41,590 nucleotides of DNA from Ewingella americana ATCC 33852. Lineage in GTDB: Bacteria > Pseudomonadota > Gammaproteobacteria > Enterobacterales > Enterobacteriaceae. Where the stretch lies: contig NZ_JMPJ01000023.1 of NCBI RefSeq assembly GCF_000735345.1, positions 1 through 41,590 on the forward strand. Direction: 5' to 3'. The notes beneath the pieces were generated by a model. It was not told where the DNA came from and did not search any database. It saw only the letters and a list, made by a program, of their open reading frames with translations. The translations under genes were made by a program, and so were the position numbers. Below are positions 17,931-27,006 of the stretch, piece after piece; within the stretch, counting starts at the first letter, position 1, and the number at the start of each line of letters is the position of its first letter.

Positions 17931-18634
17931 AGCCCGCGGTGGATGTAATGAGTCAGGACACGCCGTGGAGCCAGCTGCATACGCTGATGCTCCCGGCCTA
18001 TTTGGAAACTTGGCTGATGGTCGGCATCGTGATGCTGTTCGTGGTCACCCTCGGCGGGCTGCTGGGCATTGTGCTGTTTAACACTTCGCGTCGCGGGCTG
18101 TTTCCGCGTCCGGGGATCAATCGCACCCTGAGCTGGATAGTCAATATGGGACGGTCTCTGCCGTTTCTGGTGCTGATGGCGGCGATCATTCCGTTCACCT
18201 TCTGGCTGACCGGCACCACCATCGGCATTCCGGCGGCGGTGATCCCCATGGTGGTGGCCGGGACGCCGTTCTTCGCTCGCCTGCTGGAAAACGCCCTGCG
18301 CGAACTGCCGTCTGAAGTCACGGCGGTCGGGCTGGTCTCCGGCGGCTCAACGTGGCAAATCATCGTCCACGCCCAGCTAAGCGAAGCCTTGCCCGCCATC
18401 GTCGCGGCCATCGTGCTCAACGTGATTTCAATGATTGAGTACTCGGCCATCGCGGGCACCATCGGCGCGGGCGGTATTGGCTATCTGGCGGTGGTCTACG
18501 GCTATCAGCGTTTCGACAACCACATCATGATCGCCACCATCGTGGTGCTGATCGCCACCATTCAACTGGTTCAATTTATTGGTGATCGTTTGGTCACCGC
18601 GTTGCAACACTCCAAGGGATCTTACGCATCATGA
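17927..18634 (+). CDS. MetI-like ABC transporter permease
   Basis: 235 residues, starting by ATGA overlap with the ATPase stop. About five hydrophobic segments; GTPFFARLLENALRELPSEVTAVGLVSGG carries the EAA-type loop that contacts the ATPase, and MIEYSAIAGTIGAGGIGYLAV is a signature of MetI permeases. It forms the membrane pore, presumably as a homodimer with two ATPase copies, for the substrate delivered by the binding protein encoded next. The last codons overlap that gene by ATGA. Confidence 0.88.
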   Translation: MKPAVDVMSQDTPWSQLHTLMLPAYLETWLMVGIVMLFVVTLGGLLGIVLFNTSRRGLFPRPGINRTLSWIVNMGRSLPFLVLMAAIIPFTFWLTGTTIGIPAAVIPMVVAGTPFFARLLENALRELPSEVTAVGLVSGGSTWQIIVHAQLSEALPAIVAAIVLNVISMIEYSAIAGTIGAGGIGYLAVVYGYQRFDNHIMIATIVVLIATIQLVQFIGDRLVTALQHSKGSYAS

Positions 18635-19506
18635 CACAGCACGATTTTGAAATTAAAAAGAAGAAAAGCTGGCCGTGGCCAGTGGCCGCCATCGCAGTGG
18701 TGGTGATTGCCGGATTGGGTTGGCACTTCGCGTCGCAGAAGAGCAGCGCCGTGACCTTCGGTACCACGCTGAAAGTGCATTTTGAACCGGCGATGGCCGG
18801 CGAAGAACACATTATTCAGTACGTGGGTGAGCACATCGCGCCGGATTATGGCATCAAGCTGGAGGCCGTCGGCTTGCAGGATCCGGTACAGTCTGACCGC
18901 GCGGTGGCAGAAGGCCAGTACGCCGCGACGGTGTATCAGCACCAGTGGTGGCTCAAGCAGGTGGTGGATGCCAACAAGTTCCAGCTGACCTCGGCTCTGC
19001 CGATTTTCCAGTGGGCGTTTGGCATTTACTCTGACCGCTACCGTTCGGTGTCTGACCTGCCAAACGGCGCGCTGATCGTGGTGCCGGACGACGGCGCCAA
19101 TCAGGGGCAGGCGCTGTGGTTGCTGCAACGCATTGGCCTGATTGGACTGGATCCGGCGGTCGAGCCGCGCACCGCCAAGCTGAAAGATATCAAGCAGAAC
19201 CCGCACAACTTCAAGTTCAAAGAGCTGGACCTGCTGACCATGCCGCGCGTGTTGAACTCGGTGGACGCCGCCATTGGCTATGTCTCTGAATTCGATGCCG
19301 GTAAGGTGCCGCGTGACAAAGGCATTCTGTTCCCGCCTGCGCCAAAAACCTTCGCCTCACAGCTGGTTATCGGCACGCCTTATTTGAATGACGAGAATAT
19401 CGTGAAGCTAAAAAAAGCCTTTGCCGATCCAAGGTTGCAGCAGTGGCTGAAAGAGACGACTGACCCACTGGTGAAGGATGTTTTAGTGCCCGTTTCCGCC
19501 AATTAA
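18631..19506 (+). CDS. MetQ/NlpA-like binding protein with N-terminal membrane anchor
   Basis: 291 residues. A basic start (EIKKKK) is followed by one hydrophobic helix (WPWPVAAIAVVVIAGLGWHFA, about 14-34) without a lipobox Cys, so the protein is probably held in the membrane by an uncleaved anchor rather than by lipid, which differs from MetQ. The rest has NLPA features: LKVHFEPAMAGEEHIIQYV, GIKLEAVGLQDPVQSDRAV, YAATVYQHQWWLKQ, VPDDGANQGQALWLLQRIGLI and a C-terminal VIGTPYLNDENIVKLKKAF. It would present the ligand to the MetNI-like pair. It is the last gene of the sigma-54 operon and is followed by a strong terminator. Confidence 0.85.
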   Translation: MTQHDFEIKKKKSWPWPVAAIAVVVIAGLGWHFASQKSSAVTFGTTLKVHFEPAMAGEEHIIQYVGEHIAPDYGIKLEAVGLQDPVQSDRAVAEGQYAATVYQHQWWLKQVVDANKFQLTSALPIFQWAFGIYSDRYRSVSDLPNGALIVVPDDGANQGQALWLLQRIGLIGLDPAVEPRTAKLKDIKQNPHNFKFKELDLLTMPRVLNSVDAAIGYVSEFDAGKVPRDKGILFPPAPKTFASQLVIGTPYLNDENIVKLKKAFADPRLQQWLKETTDPLVKDVLVPVSAN

Positions 19507-19531
19507 ATTCTGAATTTTACGTTGATGCTCA

Positions 19532-19562
19532 CCGGATTAGCCCTAGGTTAATCCGGCTTTTG
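19532..19562 (+). terminator. Rho-independent terminator of the ssuD operon
   Basis: CCGGATTA (19532-19539) and TAATCCGG (19549-19556) form a perfect 8-bp stem with a 9-base loop, followed by CTTTT. It lies 26 bases past the stop codon of the binding-protein gene. Confidence 0.8.
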
Positions 19563-19688
19563 TGTTTGTTGTAATTAACATTTAACTTATTGAATTTGTT
19601 AATTTTAATAGCCATTTTTGTTGTTTGTTTTCCGCCTTTATTCCCTCTATAAATCCTCGTATCACCTGCCAATAAAAAACAAGAGGGT

Positions 19689-21155
19689 ATGATGAGCACG
19701 ATAAATCTTGACGGCGACGTAACGTCTTCGCTGTCGCATTCAACACCAGTTCGTTCCGTCAGCGACGTGGCGAATTTGATCAATAGCAGTACCAGCAAAA
19801 ACAGCTACGCGCGCTGGATTGTGTTTTTGGCGCTCGGTGGCGTGTTCCTTGATGCCTATGACTTGACCACCTTGTCCTATGGCATTGATGACGTGGTGAA
19901 GGACCTCGGCCTGACGCCCACGCTCACCGGTCTGGTGACCTCATCCATTATGATTGGCACCATCGTCGGCAACCTGCTGGGCGGCTGGCTGACTGACAAA
20001 TATGGCCGCTACTCGGTGTTTATGGCCGACATGCTGTTCTTCGTGGTGTCGGCGATTGCTGCCGGATTGGCGCCCAACGTCTGGGTGCTGATTGGCGCGC
20101 GCTTCCTGATGGGCGTCGGGGTAGGGATTGACCTGCCGGTGGCGATGGCCTATCTGGCGGAGTTTTCGAAGTTCACCGGCAAGGGCAATAAAGCCGCGCG
20201 GTTAGCCGCATGGTGCCCGATGTGGTACGCCGCCTCGTCGGCCTGCTTCTTCATTATCTTCGCGCTCTACTTCCTGCTGCCAAAAGAGCATATCGACTGG
20301 CTGTGGCGCGCCTCGTTGCTGTTTGGCGCGGTTCCGGCGCTGCTGATCATCGCCGTGCGCAGCAAGTTTATGAATGAGTCTCCGCTGTGGGCCGCCAACC
20401 AAGGCGACCTGACCGGTGCGGTGCGCATTCTGCGTGACTCTTACGGCATTCAGGCTCACGAAGCCAAGCCGGAGCAGCCGGAAGTCGAGAAAAAAGCACC
20501 GCCAAAAGTCAGTTTCCGCGTGCTGTTCCAGAAGCCGTACCGCGAACGCACTATCGTCACCGGCGTGATGAACGTCTGCATCTCCTTTGAATACACCGCC
20601 ATTGCCTTCTTCCTGCCGTCGATTCTGGCGCAGTTCCTCGGCGCGGGCGTGTTCGAAACCATCTCGGCCTCTCTCGGCCTGAACGCGCTGTTTGCCTTTA
20701 CCGGCGGCCTGCTGGGGATGCGTCTGGCGTGGAAATACCCGTCGCGCCACGTGGCCATCGCCGGTTTTGCTTTGCAGTTTGTCGCGCTGGTGGCGCTGGC
20801 CTTGATTGGTCACCCGCAGGCGGCGCTCGGCGTGGTTTTCGCCATCGCCATGCTCGGCCTGTGGCTGTTTGCCGAAGGCTTTGGGCCGGGCGCGCAGTTG
20901 ATGATCTACCCGGCGCTCTCTTACCCAACCCACATTCGCGCCACCGGCGTCGGCTTTGGCCGCTCGCTGTCTGGCATTGGCAGCGCGGCGGCGCTGTTTA
21001 TCCTGCCGATCCTGCAAGCCCGTTTCGGCACCAACATGTTCTGGATAGTTTCCCTGAGCGCCATCATTCCTATCGTCTTCCTGTTGGTTATTCGCTTTGA
21101 GCCAACCCGTCAGGATATTGATTCACAATCAGAAATCGGAGAACACCATGTCTGA
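19689..21155 (+). CDS. Major facilitator superfamily transporter
   Basis: 488 residues; ATGs at 19689 and 19692 are both possible, and the AAGAGGG just upstream fits the second slightly better. Twelve predicted membrane helices with a long central cytoplasmic loop (about 245-275, PEQPEVEKKAPP). GGWLTDKYGRYSVF is the family loop 2-3 motif, and GARFLMGVGVGIDLPVAMAYLAEF resembles the sugar-porter/aromatic-acid transporter groups. The stop overlaps the next gene, a DszC-like flavoenzyme, by eight bases, so the two are coupled. Uptake of an organosulfur or aromatic compound, or efflux of the desulfurised product, are both possible. Confidence 0.85.
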   Translation: MMSTINLDGDVTSSLSHSTPVRSVSDVANLINSSTSKNSYARWIVFLALGGVFLDAYDLTTLSYGIDDVVKDLGLTPTLTGLVTSSIMIGTIVGNLLGGWLTDKYGRYSVFMADMLFFVVSAIAAGLAPNVWVLIGARFLMGVGVGIDLPVAMAYLAEFSKFTGKGNKAARLAAWCPMWYAASSACFFIIFALYFLLPKEHIDWLWRASLLFGAVPALLIIAVRSKFMNESPLWAANQGDLTGAVRILRDSYGIQAHEAKPEQPEVEKKAPPKVSFRVLFQKPYRERTIVTGVMNVCISFEYTAIAFFLPSILAQFLGAGVFETISASLGLNALFAFTGGLLGMRLAWKYPSRHVAIAGFALQFVALVALALIGHPQAALGVVFAIAMLGLWLFAEGFGPGAQLMIYPALSYPTHIRATGVGFGRSLSGIGSAAALFILPILQARFGTNMFWIVSLSAIIPIVFLLVIRFEPTRQDIDSQSEIGEHHV

Positions 21156-22356
21156 ATCCTACACCCCTGAATACCTCGCACTGGCGGAACGCTTCCGCCC
21201 GGTTTTCGCCCGCATCGCCGAAGGTGTTGTTGAACGTGAAAACAGCCGCACGCTGCCGCTGGAGCCGCTGCGCTGGCTGAAAGAGGCCGGTTTCGGCACC
21301 GTGCGAATTCCGGTGGCGGACGGCGGTTTAGGGGCCACGTTGCCCCAGCTGTTCCTGCTGCTCACCGAGCTGGCCGAGGCGGATTCCAACCTGCCGCAGG
21401 CGCTGCGTGCCCACTTCGCGTTTATCGAAGACCGGCTAAATCAGCCCGATACCGAGGAGCGTCGTGGCTGGTTCCGCCGCTTTGTCGATGGCGAACTGGT
21501 GGGCAGCGGCTGGACTGAAATCGGCAACCTGAAACTGGGCGAAGTGCTGACCAAAGTCACCCCCGAGGAGAACGGCTGGACGCTCAACGGCGAAAAGTTC
21601 TACAGCACCGGCACGCTGTACGCCGACTGGATTGACGTCTACGCACAGCGTTCCGACAACGGCCGCGACGTGATTGTGCTGGTCAACACTCATCAGGACG
21701 GCGTCGAGCGCGACGACGACTGGGACGGCTTCGGCCAGCGCCTGACCGGCAGCGGCAGCACCCGTTTCAAGCAGGCCAAGGTGGAAGCGCCGCACGTCTA
21801 CGACTTCAGCGACCGCTTCACCTACCAGACGGCGTACTACCAGCAAATCTTGTTGGTGACGCTGGCGGGCATCGCCCGAGCTATTACCCGCGACGCGGCG
21901 CAGGCCGTCGCCAACCGCAAACGTATTTACAGCCACGGCAATGCCAAGCAGGTGCGCCATGACGCGCAGGTGCTGCAAGTGGTGGGGCAGCTTTCCAGCT
22001 GGGCGTGGGCGGTCGACGCGGCGGTGCAGCAGGCCAGCTACTCGTTGCAAAAAGCCTTTGAGCTGCACACCAGCGGCGACGACGCCTTGGTTAAACAGGC
22101 CAATATCATTGCCGAAGTGGAGTCCGCCAAGGCGCAGGTGATTGCCACCGAGCTGGTGCCGCGCGCGGCGACCGAGCTGTTTAACGCGCTGGGGGCCTCC
22201 GACACGCGCATCAGCAAGTCGCTGGACCGCCACTGGCGCAATGCGCGCACTATCTCGTCGCACAACCCGGTTATCTATAAAACGCGCAACGTCGGCGATT
22301 GGGAAGTTAACCGCGCCGAACCGACGTTTATCTGGCAGATCGGCAACGGCGAGTGA
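21148..22356 (+). CDS. Acyl-CoA-dehydrogenase-fold flavin monooxygenase (DszC/SfnB-like)
   Basis: 402 residues from the ATG at 21148 behind CGGAGAACACC; the upstream in-frame ATG at 21097 is out of register with any Shine-Dalgarno sequence. EAGFGTVRIPVADGGLGATLPQLFLLLTELAEADSNLPQ, GSGWTEIGNLKLGEVLTKV, LNGEKFYSTGTLYADW and a C-terminal helical bundle with ELFNALGASDTRISKSLDRHWRNARTISSHNP define the acyl-CoA dehydrogenase fold. The long His-rich ending (HWRNARTISSHNP) is typical of the DszC-like monooxygenases and the SfnB sulfur-acquisition group rather than true dehydrogenases. It would oxygenate a sulfur atom using reduced flavin. It forms a two-gene unit with the MFS transporter. Confidence 0.82.
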   Translation: MSESYTPEYLALAERFRPVFARIAEGVVERENSRTLPLEPLRWLKEAGFGTVRIPVADGGLGATLPQLFLLLTELAEADSNLPQALRAHFAFIEDRLNQPDTEERRGWFRRFVDGELVGSGWTEIGNLKLGEVLTKVTPEENGWTLNGEKFYSTGTLYADWIDVYAQRSDNGRDVIVLVNTHQDGVERDDDWDGFGQRLTGSGSTRFKQAKVEAPHVYDFSDRFTYQTAYYQQILLVTLAGIARAITRDAAQAVANRKRIYSHGNAKQVRHDAQVLQVVGQLSSWAWAVDAAVQQASYSLQKAFELHTSGDDALVKQANIIAEVESAKAQVIATELVPRAATELFNALGASDTRISKSLDRHWRNARTISSHNPVIYKTRNVGDWEVNRAEPTFIWQIGNGE

Positions 22357-22376
22357 TCAGCACTTTTTCTAGCAAT

Positions 22377-22405
22377 GTCGGCGGGCCAATACCTGCCGAC
22401 TTTTA
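22377..22405 (+). terminator. Rho-independent terminator after the DszC-like gene
   Basis: GTCGGCGGG (22377-22385) pairs with CCTGCCGAC (22392-22400), nine pairs with one G-U, a six-base loop, then TTTT. It separates the MFS/DszC-like unit from the ribose-type transporter genes, though the gap is only 79 bases and partial readthrough is possible. Confidence 0.7.
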
Positions 22406-22435
22406 AAACAACAACACCAATCAGGGTTAATCGAG

Positions 22436-23455
22436 ATGATGGCAACACAAAAAACCAAGAAAAAATCGTGGCTGCAACACGGCTTAAAAACCTCTGCGGC
22501 GCTGGTCGCCAGCGCCTTGCTGCTGCTGACTTTACCTGCGCATGCCGATGACAAAGACGTTCCGTCGTTGAAGGGGAAGCGCATCGGCATCACCGTGGCG
22601 GGCACTGACCACTACTGGGATTTGAAGGCTTATCAGGGGCAAGTGGATGAAGTCAAACGCCTCGGCGGTATTCCGATTGCGCTCGACGGTGGTCGCAAAG
22701 AAGCCCAGCAAATCTCACAAATTCAGACGCTGATCGCCCAAAAGCCGGATGCCATTATTGAAACGCTGGGCACGGCTTCGGTGCTTGAGCCGTGGCTGAA
22801 GAAGATCCGCGCCGCCGGGATCCCACTGTTTACCGTGGACACCGCCAGCCCGTCCAGCATCAACGTCACTACCTCGGACAACTTCTACATCGGCGAGCAG
22901 CTGGCGCTGAAACTGGTGAATGACCTGCGCGGCGAAGGCAACATTCTGGTGTTCAACGGCTTCTACGGCGTGCCGGTGGTGGCAATGCGCTATGACCAGT
23001 TGAAGGCGGTGCTCAAGTGGTATCCGAAAATCAAAATCATCGAGCCTGAGCTGCGCGACGTGATCCCGAACACCGTGCAGGACGCCTACGCGCAAATCAG
23101 CCAACTGCTGAACAAATACCCGAAAGGCTCGGTGCAGGCAATTTGGGCCGCGTGGGACGTGCCGCAGATTGGCGCGACGCAGGCGGTAGACGCCGCAGGG
23201 CGCTCTGAAATCAAAACGTACGCCGTGGACGGCAGCCCGGACGTGGTTTCGCTGGTGAAAGATCCGAAATCCAGCGCCGCCGCCGTGGTTGCGCAGCAGC
23301 CTTACCTGATTGGTAAAACGGCGGTGCAGAACGCCGCGCGCTATCTGGCGGGTGACACCTCATTGCCGCCAGCCACCTATGTGCCTGCGCTGGTAGTGAC
23401 CAAAGAAAACGCCGCCGAGGCGCAGAAAACCTTGGGCCAGACCGATGCAAAATGA
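22436..23455 (+). CDS. Periplasmic sugar-type (RbsB-like) binding protein
   Basis: 339 residues. A basic signal peptide with a long hydrophobic core (AALVASALLLLTLPAHA, cleavage near residue 37) is followed by GKRIGITVAGTDHYWDLKAYQGQVDEV, QIQTLIAQKPDAIIETLG, IRAAGIPLFTVDTASPS and VQAIWAAWDVPQIGATQAVDAAG, a Peripla_BP_4 pattern as in ribose-type binding proteins. The family normally binds sugars, autoinducer-2 or small polar ligands. Its neighbours are sulfur-type flavoenzymes, so a sulfur-containing ligand is likely but unproven. It is the first gene of a five-gene operon and its stop overlaps the ATPase start by 11 bases. Confidence 0.85.
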   Translation: MMATQKTKKKSWLQHGLKTSAALVASALLLLTLPAHADDKDVPSLKGKRIGITVAGTDHYWDLKAYQGQVDEVKRLGGIPIALDGGRKEAQQISQIQTLIAQKPDAIIETLGTASVLEPWLKKIRAAGIPLFTVDTASPSSINVTTSDNFYIGEQLALKLVNDLRGEGNILVFNGFYGVPVVAMRYDQLKAVLKWYPKIKIIEPELRDVIPNTVQDAYAQISQLLNKYPKGSVQAIWAAWDVPQIGATQAVDAAGRSEIKTYAVDGSPDVVSLVKDPKSSAAAVVAQQPYLIGKTAVQNAARYLAGDTSLPPATYVPALVVTKENAAEAQKTLGQTDAK

Positions 23456-24986
23456 GTCGCCACTGCTGGCGCTGACTAATATCAGCAAGGCGTTTGACGG
23501 CGTACCGGCACTGCGTGACGTCTCCCTCGAGCTTCGCTCGGGAGAGATCCACGGCCTGATTGGTCACAACGGTGCGGGCAAGTCGACGCTGATTAAGATC
23601 TTGGGTGGCCTGCATCGCGCTGATCAAGGGCAGATCTCACTCTCCGGGCAGGCGGTGGGGATAGATTCCCCCCGCGTGGCGCAGGCTCACGGCATTGAAA
23701 TTGTTCATCAGGAGCGCCTACTGGCCCCAACCTTAACCGTCGCCGAAGCCCTGCTGTTGGGGGAAGAAACGGCGTTTCGCGGCCTGCCGCTGGTTAATCG
23801 TCGTCGCCTACGGCGCATCGCCCGCGACGCCATCGAGCAGCATTTCGGCCTGCACATTAACCCCGACAGCCTGATTAGCGACCTCAGTGTGGCGGAGCAG
23901 CAGGTGGTGCAGATCACCCGCGCGCTGCGCCACTCGCCGCGCATTCTGGTGTTTGACGAACCAACCGCCGCGCTGGCCCGCCATGAGGTGGCGTCGCTGT
24001 TTCGCGCCATTAAAACCCTGCGCCAGCGCGGGTTGGCCATTCTCTACGTCTCCCATTATCTCGATGAAATCAGCGAGCTGTGCCAGCGCGTAACCGTGCT
24101 GCGCGACGGGCAGGACGTGGCGCGTCACGATGTCAGCCAAGTGACCACCCAGCGGCTGATCACCGACATGTTAGGCGACGAGCAAAAATCGCTGGTCGAG
24201 CGGCAGGCGCATCGCCGCGATGAGGTGCTGCTCAAGGTGAGCAATCTGGCGGCGGCGGGGCGTTTTTCGGCGGTGAGCTTTGCGGCGCATCGCGGAGAAA
24301 TTCTTGGCGTCACCGGCCTGCTAGGCTCCGGCGGCAAGGCGCTGGTGCGCTCGCTGTTTGGGTTGGAGAGCGGCATCAGCGGCAGGCTTGAGCTGGCGGG
24401 AGAGGCCTTTTTACCCCGTTCGCCGCGTGACGCAGTTAAACGCGGCATTGCCTTTGTGCCGGAGGACCGCCGCGCCAACGGCATCGCCCCGGAACTCAGC
24501 GTGCGGGAGAACATCGCCCTGACCAGCCTTGGCTCGCTGGTCAAAGGGCTATTTGTTGACCGCGCCCGCGAGCAAAAGCTGGTGGCGGCCAACATTGCCG
24601 ATTTAGGCATTCGCACGCCGGGGCCAGAAGCGCCGCTGCGTTCGCTGTCGGGCGGCAATCAGCAAAAGGTGGTGCTGGCGAAGTGGCTGAATACCGACGC
24701 GCAGGTCTATTTGCTGGATGAGCCGACGGTCGGGGTGGATATCGGCGCAAAAGCGGAAATCTATCAGGCACTGCAACGGCTGGCGGCCAAAGGGGCGCTG
24801 GTGGTGATTTTCTCTACCGACCTGCTGGAGCTGCAATCGCTGTGCGACCGGGTGCTAGTGATGGCGCGCGGCAGGCTGGTGAAATCCTTGCAAGGAGCCG
24901 ACACCGACCACCATGAAATCCTCGCTTGGGCCTCTGGCGCGGTGCGGGAAGACGCAGTTTTAGCCTCTGAAGGAGAGGTGACATGA
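23445..24986 (+). CDS. Ribose-type ABC transporter, double ATPase subunit (RbsA-like)
   Basis: 513 residues with two ATPase domains. The first has Walker A GHNGAGKST (about 41-49), a Q-loop VHQERL, signature LSVAEQQ and Walker B ILVFDEPTAAL. The second has the degenerate Walker A GLLGSGGKAL usual in this family, signature LSGGNQQKVVLAKWL and Walker B VYLLDEPTVGVD. The start at 23445 lies inside the end of the binding-protein gene, and the stop overlaps the first permease by ATGA. It powers the two-permease transporter encoded downstream. The length is typical of RbsA (about 500). Confidence 0.9.
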   Translation: MQNESPLLALTNISKAFDGVPALRDVSLELRSGEIHGLIGHNGAGKSTLIKILGGLHRADQGQISLSGQAVGIDSPRVAQAHGIEIVHQERLLAPTLTVAEALLLGEETAFRGLPLVNRRRLRRIARDAIEQHFGLHINPDSLISDLSVAEQQVVQITRALRHSPRILVFDEPTAALARHEVASLFRAIKTLRQRGLAILYVSHYLDEISELCQRVTVLRDGQDVARHDVSQVTTQRLITDMLGDEQKSLVERQAHRRDEVLLKVSNLAAAGRFSAVSFAAHRGEILGVTGLLGSGGKALVRSLFGLESGISGRLELAGEAFLPRSPRDAVKRGIAFVPEDRRANGIAPELSVRENIALTSLGSLVKGLFVDRAREQKLVAANIADLGIRTPGPEAPLRSLSGGNQQKVVLAKWLNTDAQVYLLDEPTVGVDIGAKAEIYQALQRLAAKGALVVIFSTDLLELQSLCDRVLVMARGRLVKSLQGADTDHHEILAWASGAVREDAVLASEGEVT

Positions 24987-26011
24987 GTGAATTAACGTCG
25001 CGCGAGACGCTGGCCGAAGCCGCGCCGCTCGCGCCGAAATCTGAGCGCAGCGCCCACTGGCTACAGGGCGGCGCGCTGCTGATTATCATCGCCGTGCTGG
25101 CGGTGTTTGTGTTTTTGTCGCCGATATTTCTCACGGCGGGCAATCTGGGCAACGTGCTGCAACAGACGGTGGTCACCGGCACGCTGGCCTTCGGGCTCAC
25201 GTTGGTACTGAGCGGCGGTGGCAGTCACTCGCTGACCGGCGGCATTGACCTGTCGGTGGCGGCCAATATGGGGCTGAGCGGCGCGGTGTTCGCCACTCAA
25301 CTGAGCCACGGCGCGCCCATTACTTCCGCCATCCTGCTGGCCCTGCTCAGCGGCGGCGCGTTGGGGCTACTTAACGCGCTGGCGGTGGTTTGGCTGCGCA
25401 TCCTGCCGCTGCTGGCTACCTTGACCACCATGAACATCGCCATCGGGCTGGAAATGGTGCTGACCGAGAACTCCACCGTGCCGGTCAGCGGCCCGCTGTT
25501 TGACACCTTAATTGGCGCGGGTCCGCTGGCACTGCCGTGGCTGGCGTGGATTTTCGCCGGCGTGGCGCTGGTGTTCATCGTGCTGGCGCACTTCACCTCA
25601 TTTGGCCTGCGGCTACAGGCGGTAGGCAGTCACCCGATTGCCGCGCGGGCGCAGGGGCTGTCGGTGTCGCGCTATGTGGCGGCGAGTTATGTGCTTTGCG
25701 GGTTGGCGGCGGGTATTGCTTCTCTGGCTTCCGTAACTTTACTCAGCGGCAGTTCGCCGGGGGCCAATGACAGCTTATTGATGGTGATCGCCTCGGCGCT
25801 GCTCGGCGTGGTGTTCTCACGGCGCTTGGTGCCGACCATCGGCGGGACGCTGGTGAGCGCGCTGTTTCTTAGCCTGATTGCCAACGGTTTTCAGTTAATC
25901 AACATTTCAAGCTACTGGATAAACGGGGTCGAAGGTTTGCTGATCCTGCTGGTAGTGTCGCTGACCGCCGTGCTGCGCCAGCGCCAGCAGAGGAGAAAAG
26001 TCCGTGTCTGA
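24983..26011 (+). CDS. Ribose-type ABC transporter permease 1
   Basis: 342 residues, starting by ATGA overlap. Eight to ten hydrophobic segments with the BPD_transp_2 pattern: LTLVLSGGGSHSLTGGIDLS, which carries the conserved GGIDLSVA, and GLRLQAVGSHPIAARAQGLSV followed by YVLCGLAAGIAS. This is an RbsC-like permease. The transporter has two different permease genes, so a heterodimeric pore is expected, as in the AI-2 (LsrCD) and some xylose-type systems. Charged residues end in a basic tail (RQRQQRRKVRV). Confidence 0.88.
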   Translation: MSELTSRETLAEAAPLAPKSERSAHWLQGGALLIIIAVLAVFVFLSPIFLTAGNLGNVLQQTVVTGTLAFGLTLVLSGGGSHSLTGGIDLSVAANMGLSGAVFATQLSHGAPITSAILLALLSGGALGLLNALAVVWLRILPLLATLTTMNIAIGLEMVLTENSTVPVSGPLFDTLIGAGPLALPWLAWIFAGVALVFIVLAHFTSFGLRLQAVGSHPIAARAQGLSVSRYVAASYVLCGLAAGIASLASVTLLSGSSPGANDSLLMVIASALLGVVFSRRLVPTIGGTLVSALFLSLIANGFQLINISSYWINGVEGLLILLVVSLTAVLRQRQQRRKVRV

Positions 26012-26996
26012 GCTATCTGCACCTGTCGCCAATTCCGCCACCGGCAAAGGGCGCGGCAACCTGCTGCGCACCTTATTGATTCTGACGTTTACCGCGCTGC
26101 TGGTGTTTTTCAGCCTGTTCGCGCCGGGCTTTTTCACTCTGAGCAATATCGAAAGCGTGCTGCTCAATAACGTCGCGCCGCTGGCGATTGCCGCGCTGGC
26201 GATGACGCTGGTCACCTCGATGGGCGCGGTGGATTTGTCGATTGGCACTTCCATCGACTTCGCCTGTTTGGTGCTGGTGACGCTGGTTCTGCATCAGGTG
26301 GCGCTGCCTGTCGCGCTGTTCGCGGCGCTGCTGGCGGCCCTCGGCGTCGGGCTGTTTAACGCCTTTTTGGTGGCGATTCTGGGCGTCGAGCCTTTCCTCG
26401 CCACCCTCGGCACGCTGTTTATCGGTCAGAGCGTGCAGCAGTTGTCTTCCAACGGCGGTCAGCCTATCTATCTGTTAAGTCAGGTGTTACCGGACGGCTT
26501 CTCGGCCATCAGCCACGGCGCGCTGCTCGGCGTTCCTCTGCCGCTGTGGTACGTGCTGGTGCTGGCGCTAGTGCTGCATTTATTGCTGCATCGCACCCGA
26601 CATGGCCGGGCGTTGACCTTTATCGGCACGCAGGCCAGCGTTGCGCGCTACTCGGGGATTGGCGTCGGCCGGCTGACCGCCGTGGCCTTTGTGCTCGGCG
26701 CGGTGATTGCCGGAGTGGTCGGGCTGATGCTGGCTTCTAACGTTAAAGCTTGGGTGCCGCTGTCGGGGAATGCTTATCTGCTGAATGCCATCGGTGCGGC
26801 GTTTATCGGCACCACTTTCTCCAGCTCGCGCCGCGCCAACGTGCCGGGCACGCTGCTCGGGGTTATTCTGCTGAGCTTTGTCGCCAACGGACTGCTGCTT
26901 ATCGGCTGGAACTTCTACTGGCAGCAGGTGGCCTCCGGCGTGCTGATTTTCGTGGTGCTGGCGGCGGGCGCGCTCAGTGCTCGCCAGAAACATTGA
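26004..26996 (+). CDS. Ribose-type ABC transporter permease 2
   Basis: 330 residues, starting at GTG 26004 behind AGGAGAAAAG and overlapping the stop of permease 1 by eight bases. TLVTSMGAVDLSIGTSIDF, PFLATLGTLFIGQSVQQLSS, GRALTFIGTQASVARYSGI and YLLNAIGAAFIGTTF are RbsC-type segments. It should pair with permease 1. The stop is ten bases before the next ATG, whose Shine-Dalgarno sequence (GAGGAG) overlaps it. Confidence 0.88.
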   Translation: MSELSAPVANSATGKGRGNLLRTLLILTFTALLVFFSLFAPGFFTLSNIESVLLNNVAPLAIAALAMTLVTSMGAVDLSIGTSIDFACLVLVTLVLHQVALPVALFAALLAALGVGLFNAFLVAILGVEPFLATLGTLFIGQSVQQLSSNGGQPIYLLSQVLPDGFSAISHGALLGVPLPLWYVLVLALVLHLLLHRTRHGRALTFIGTQASVARYSGIGVGRLTAVAFVLGAVIAGVVGLMLASNVKAWVPLSGNAYLLNAIGAAFIGTTFSSSRRANVPGTLLGVILLSFVANGLLLIGWNFYWQQVASGVLIFVVLAAGALSARQKH

Positions 26997-27006
26997 GGAG
27001 CATGCC

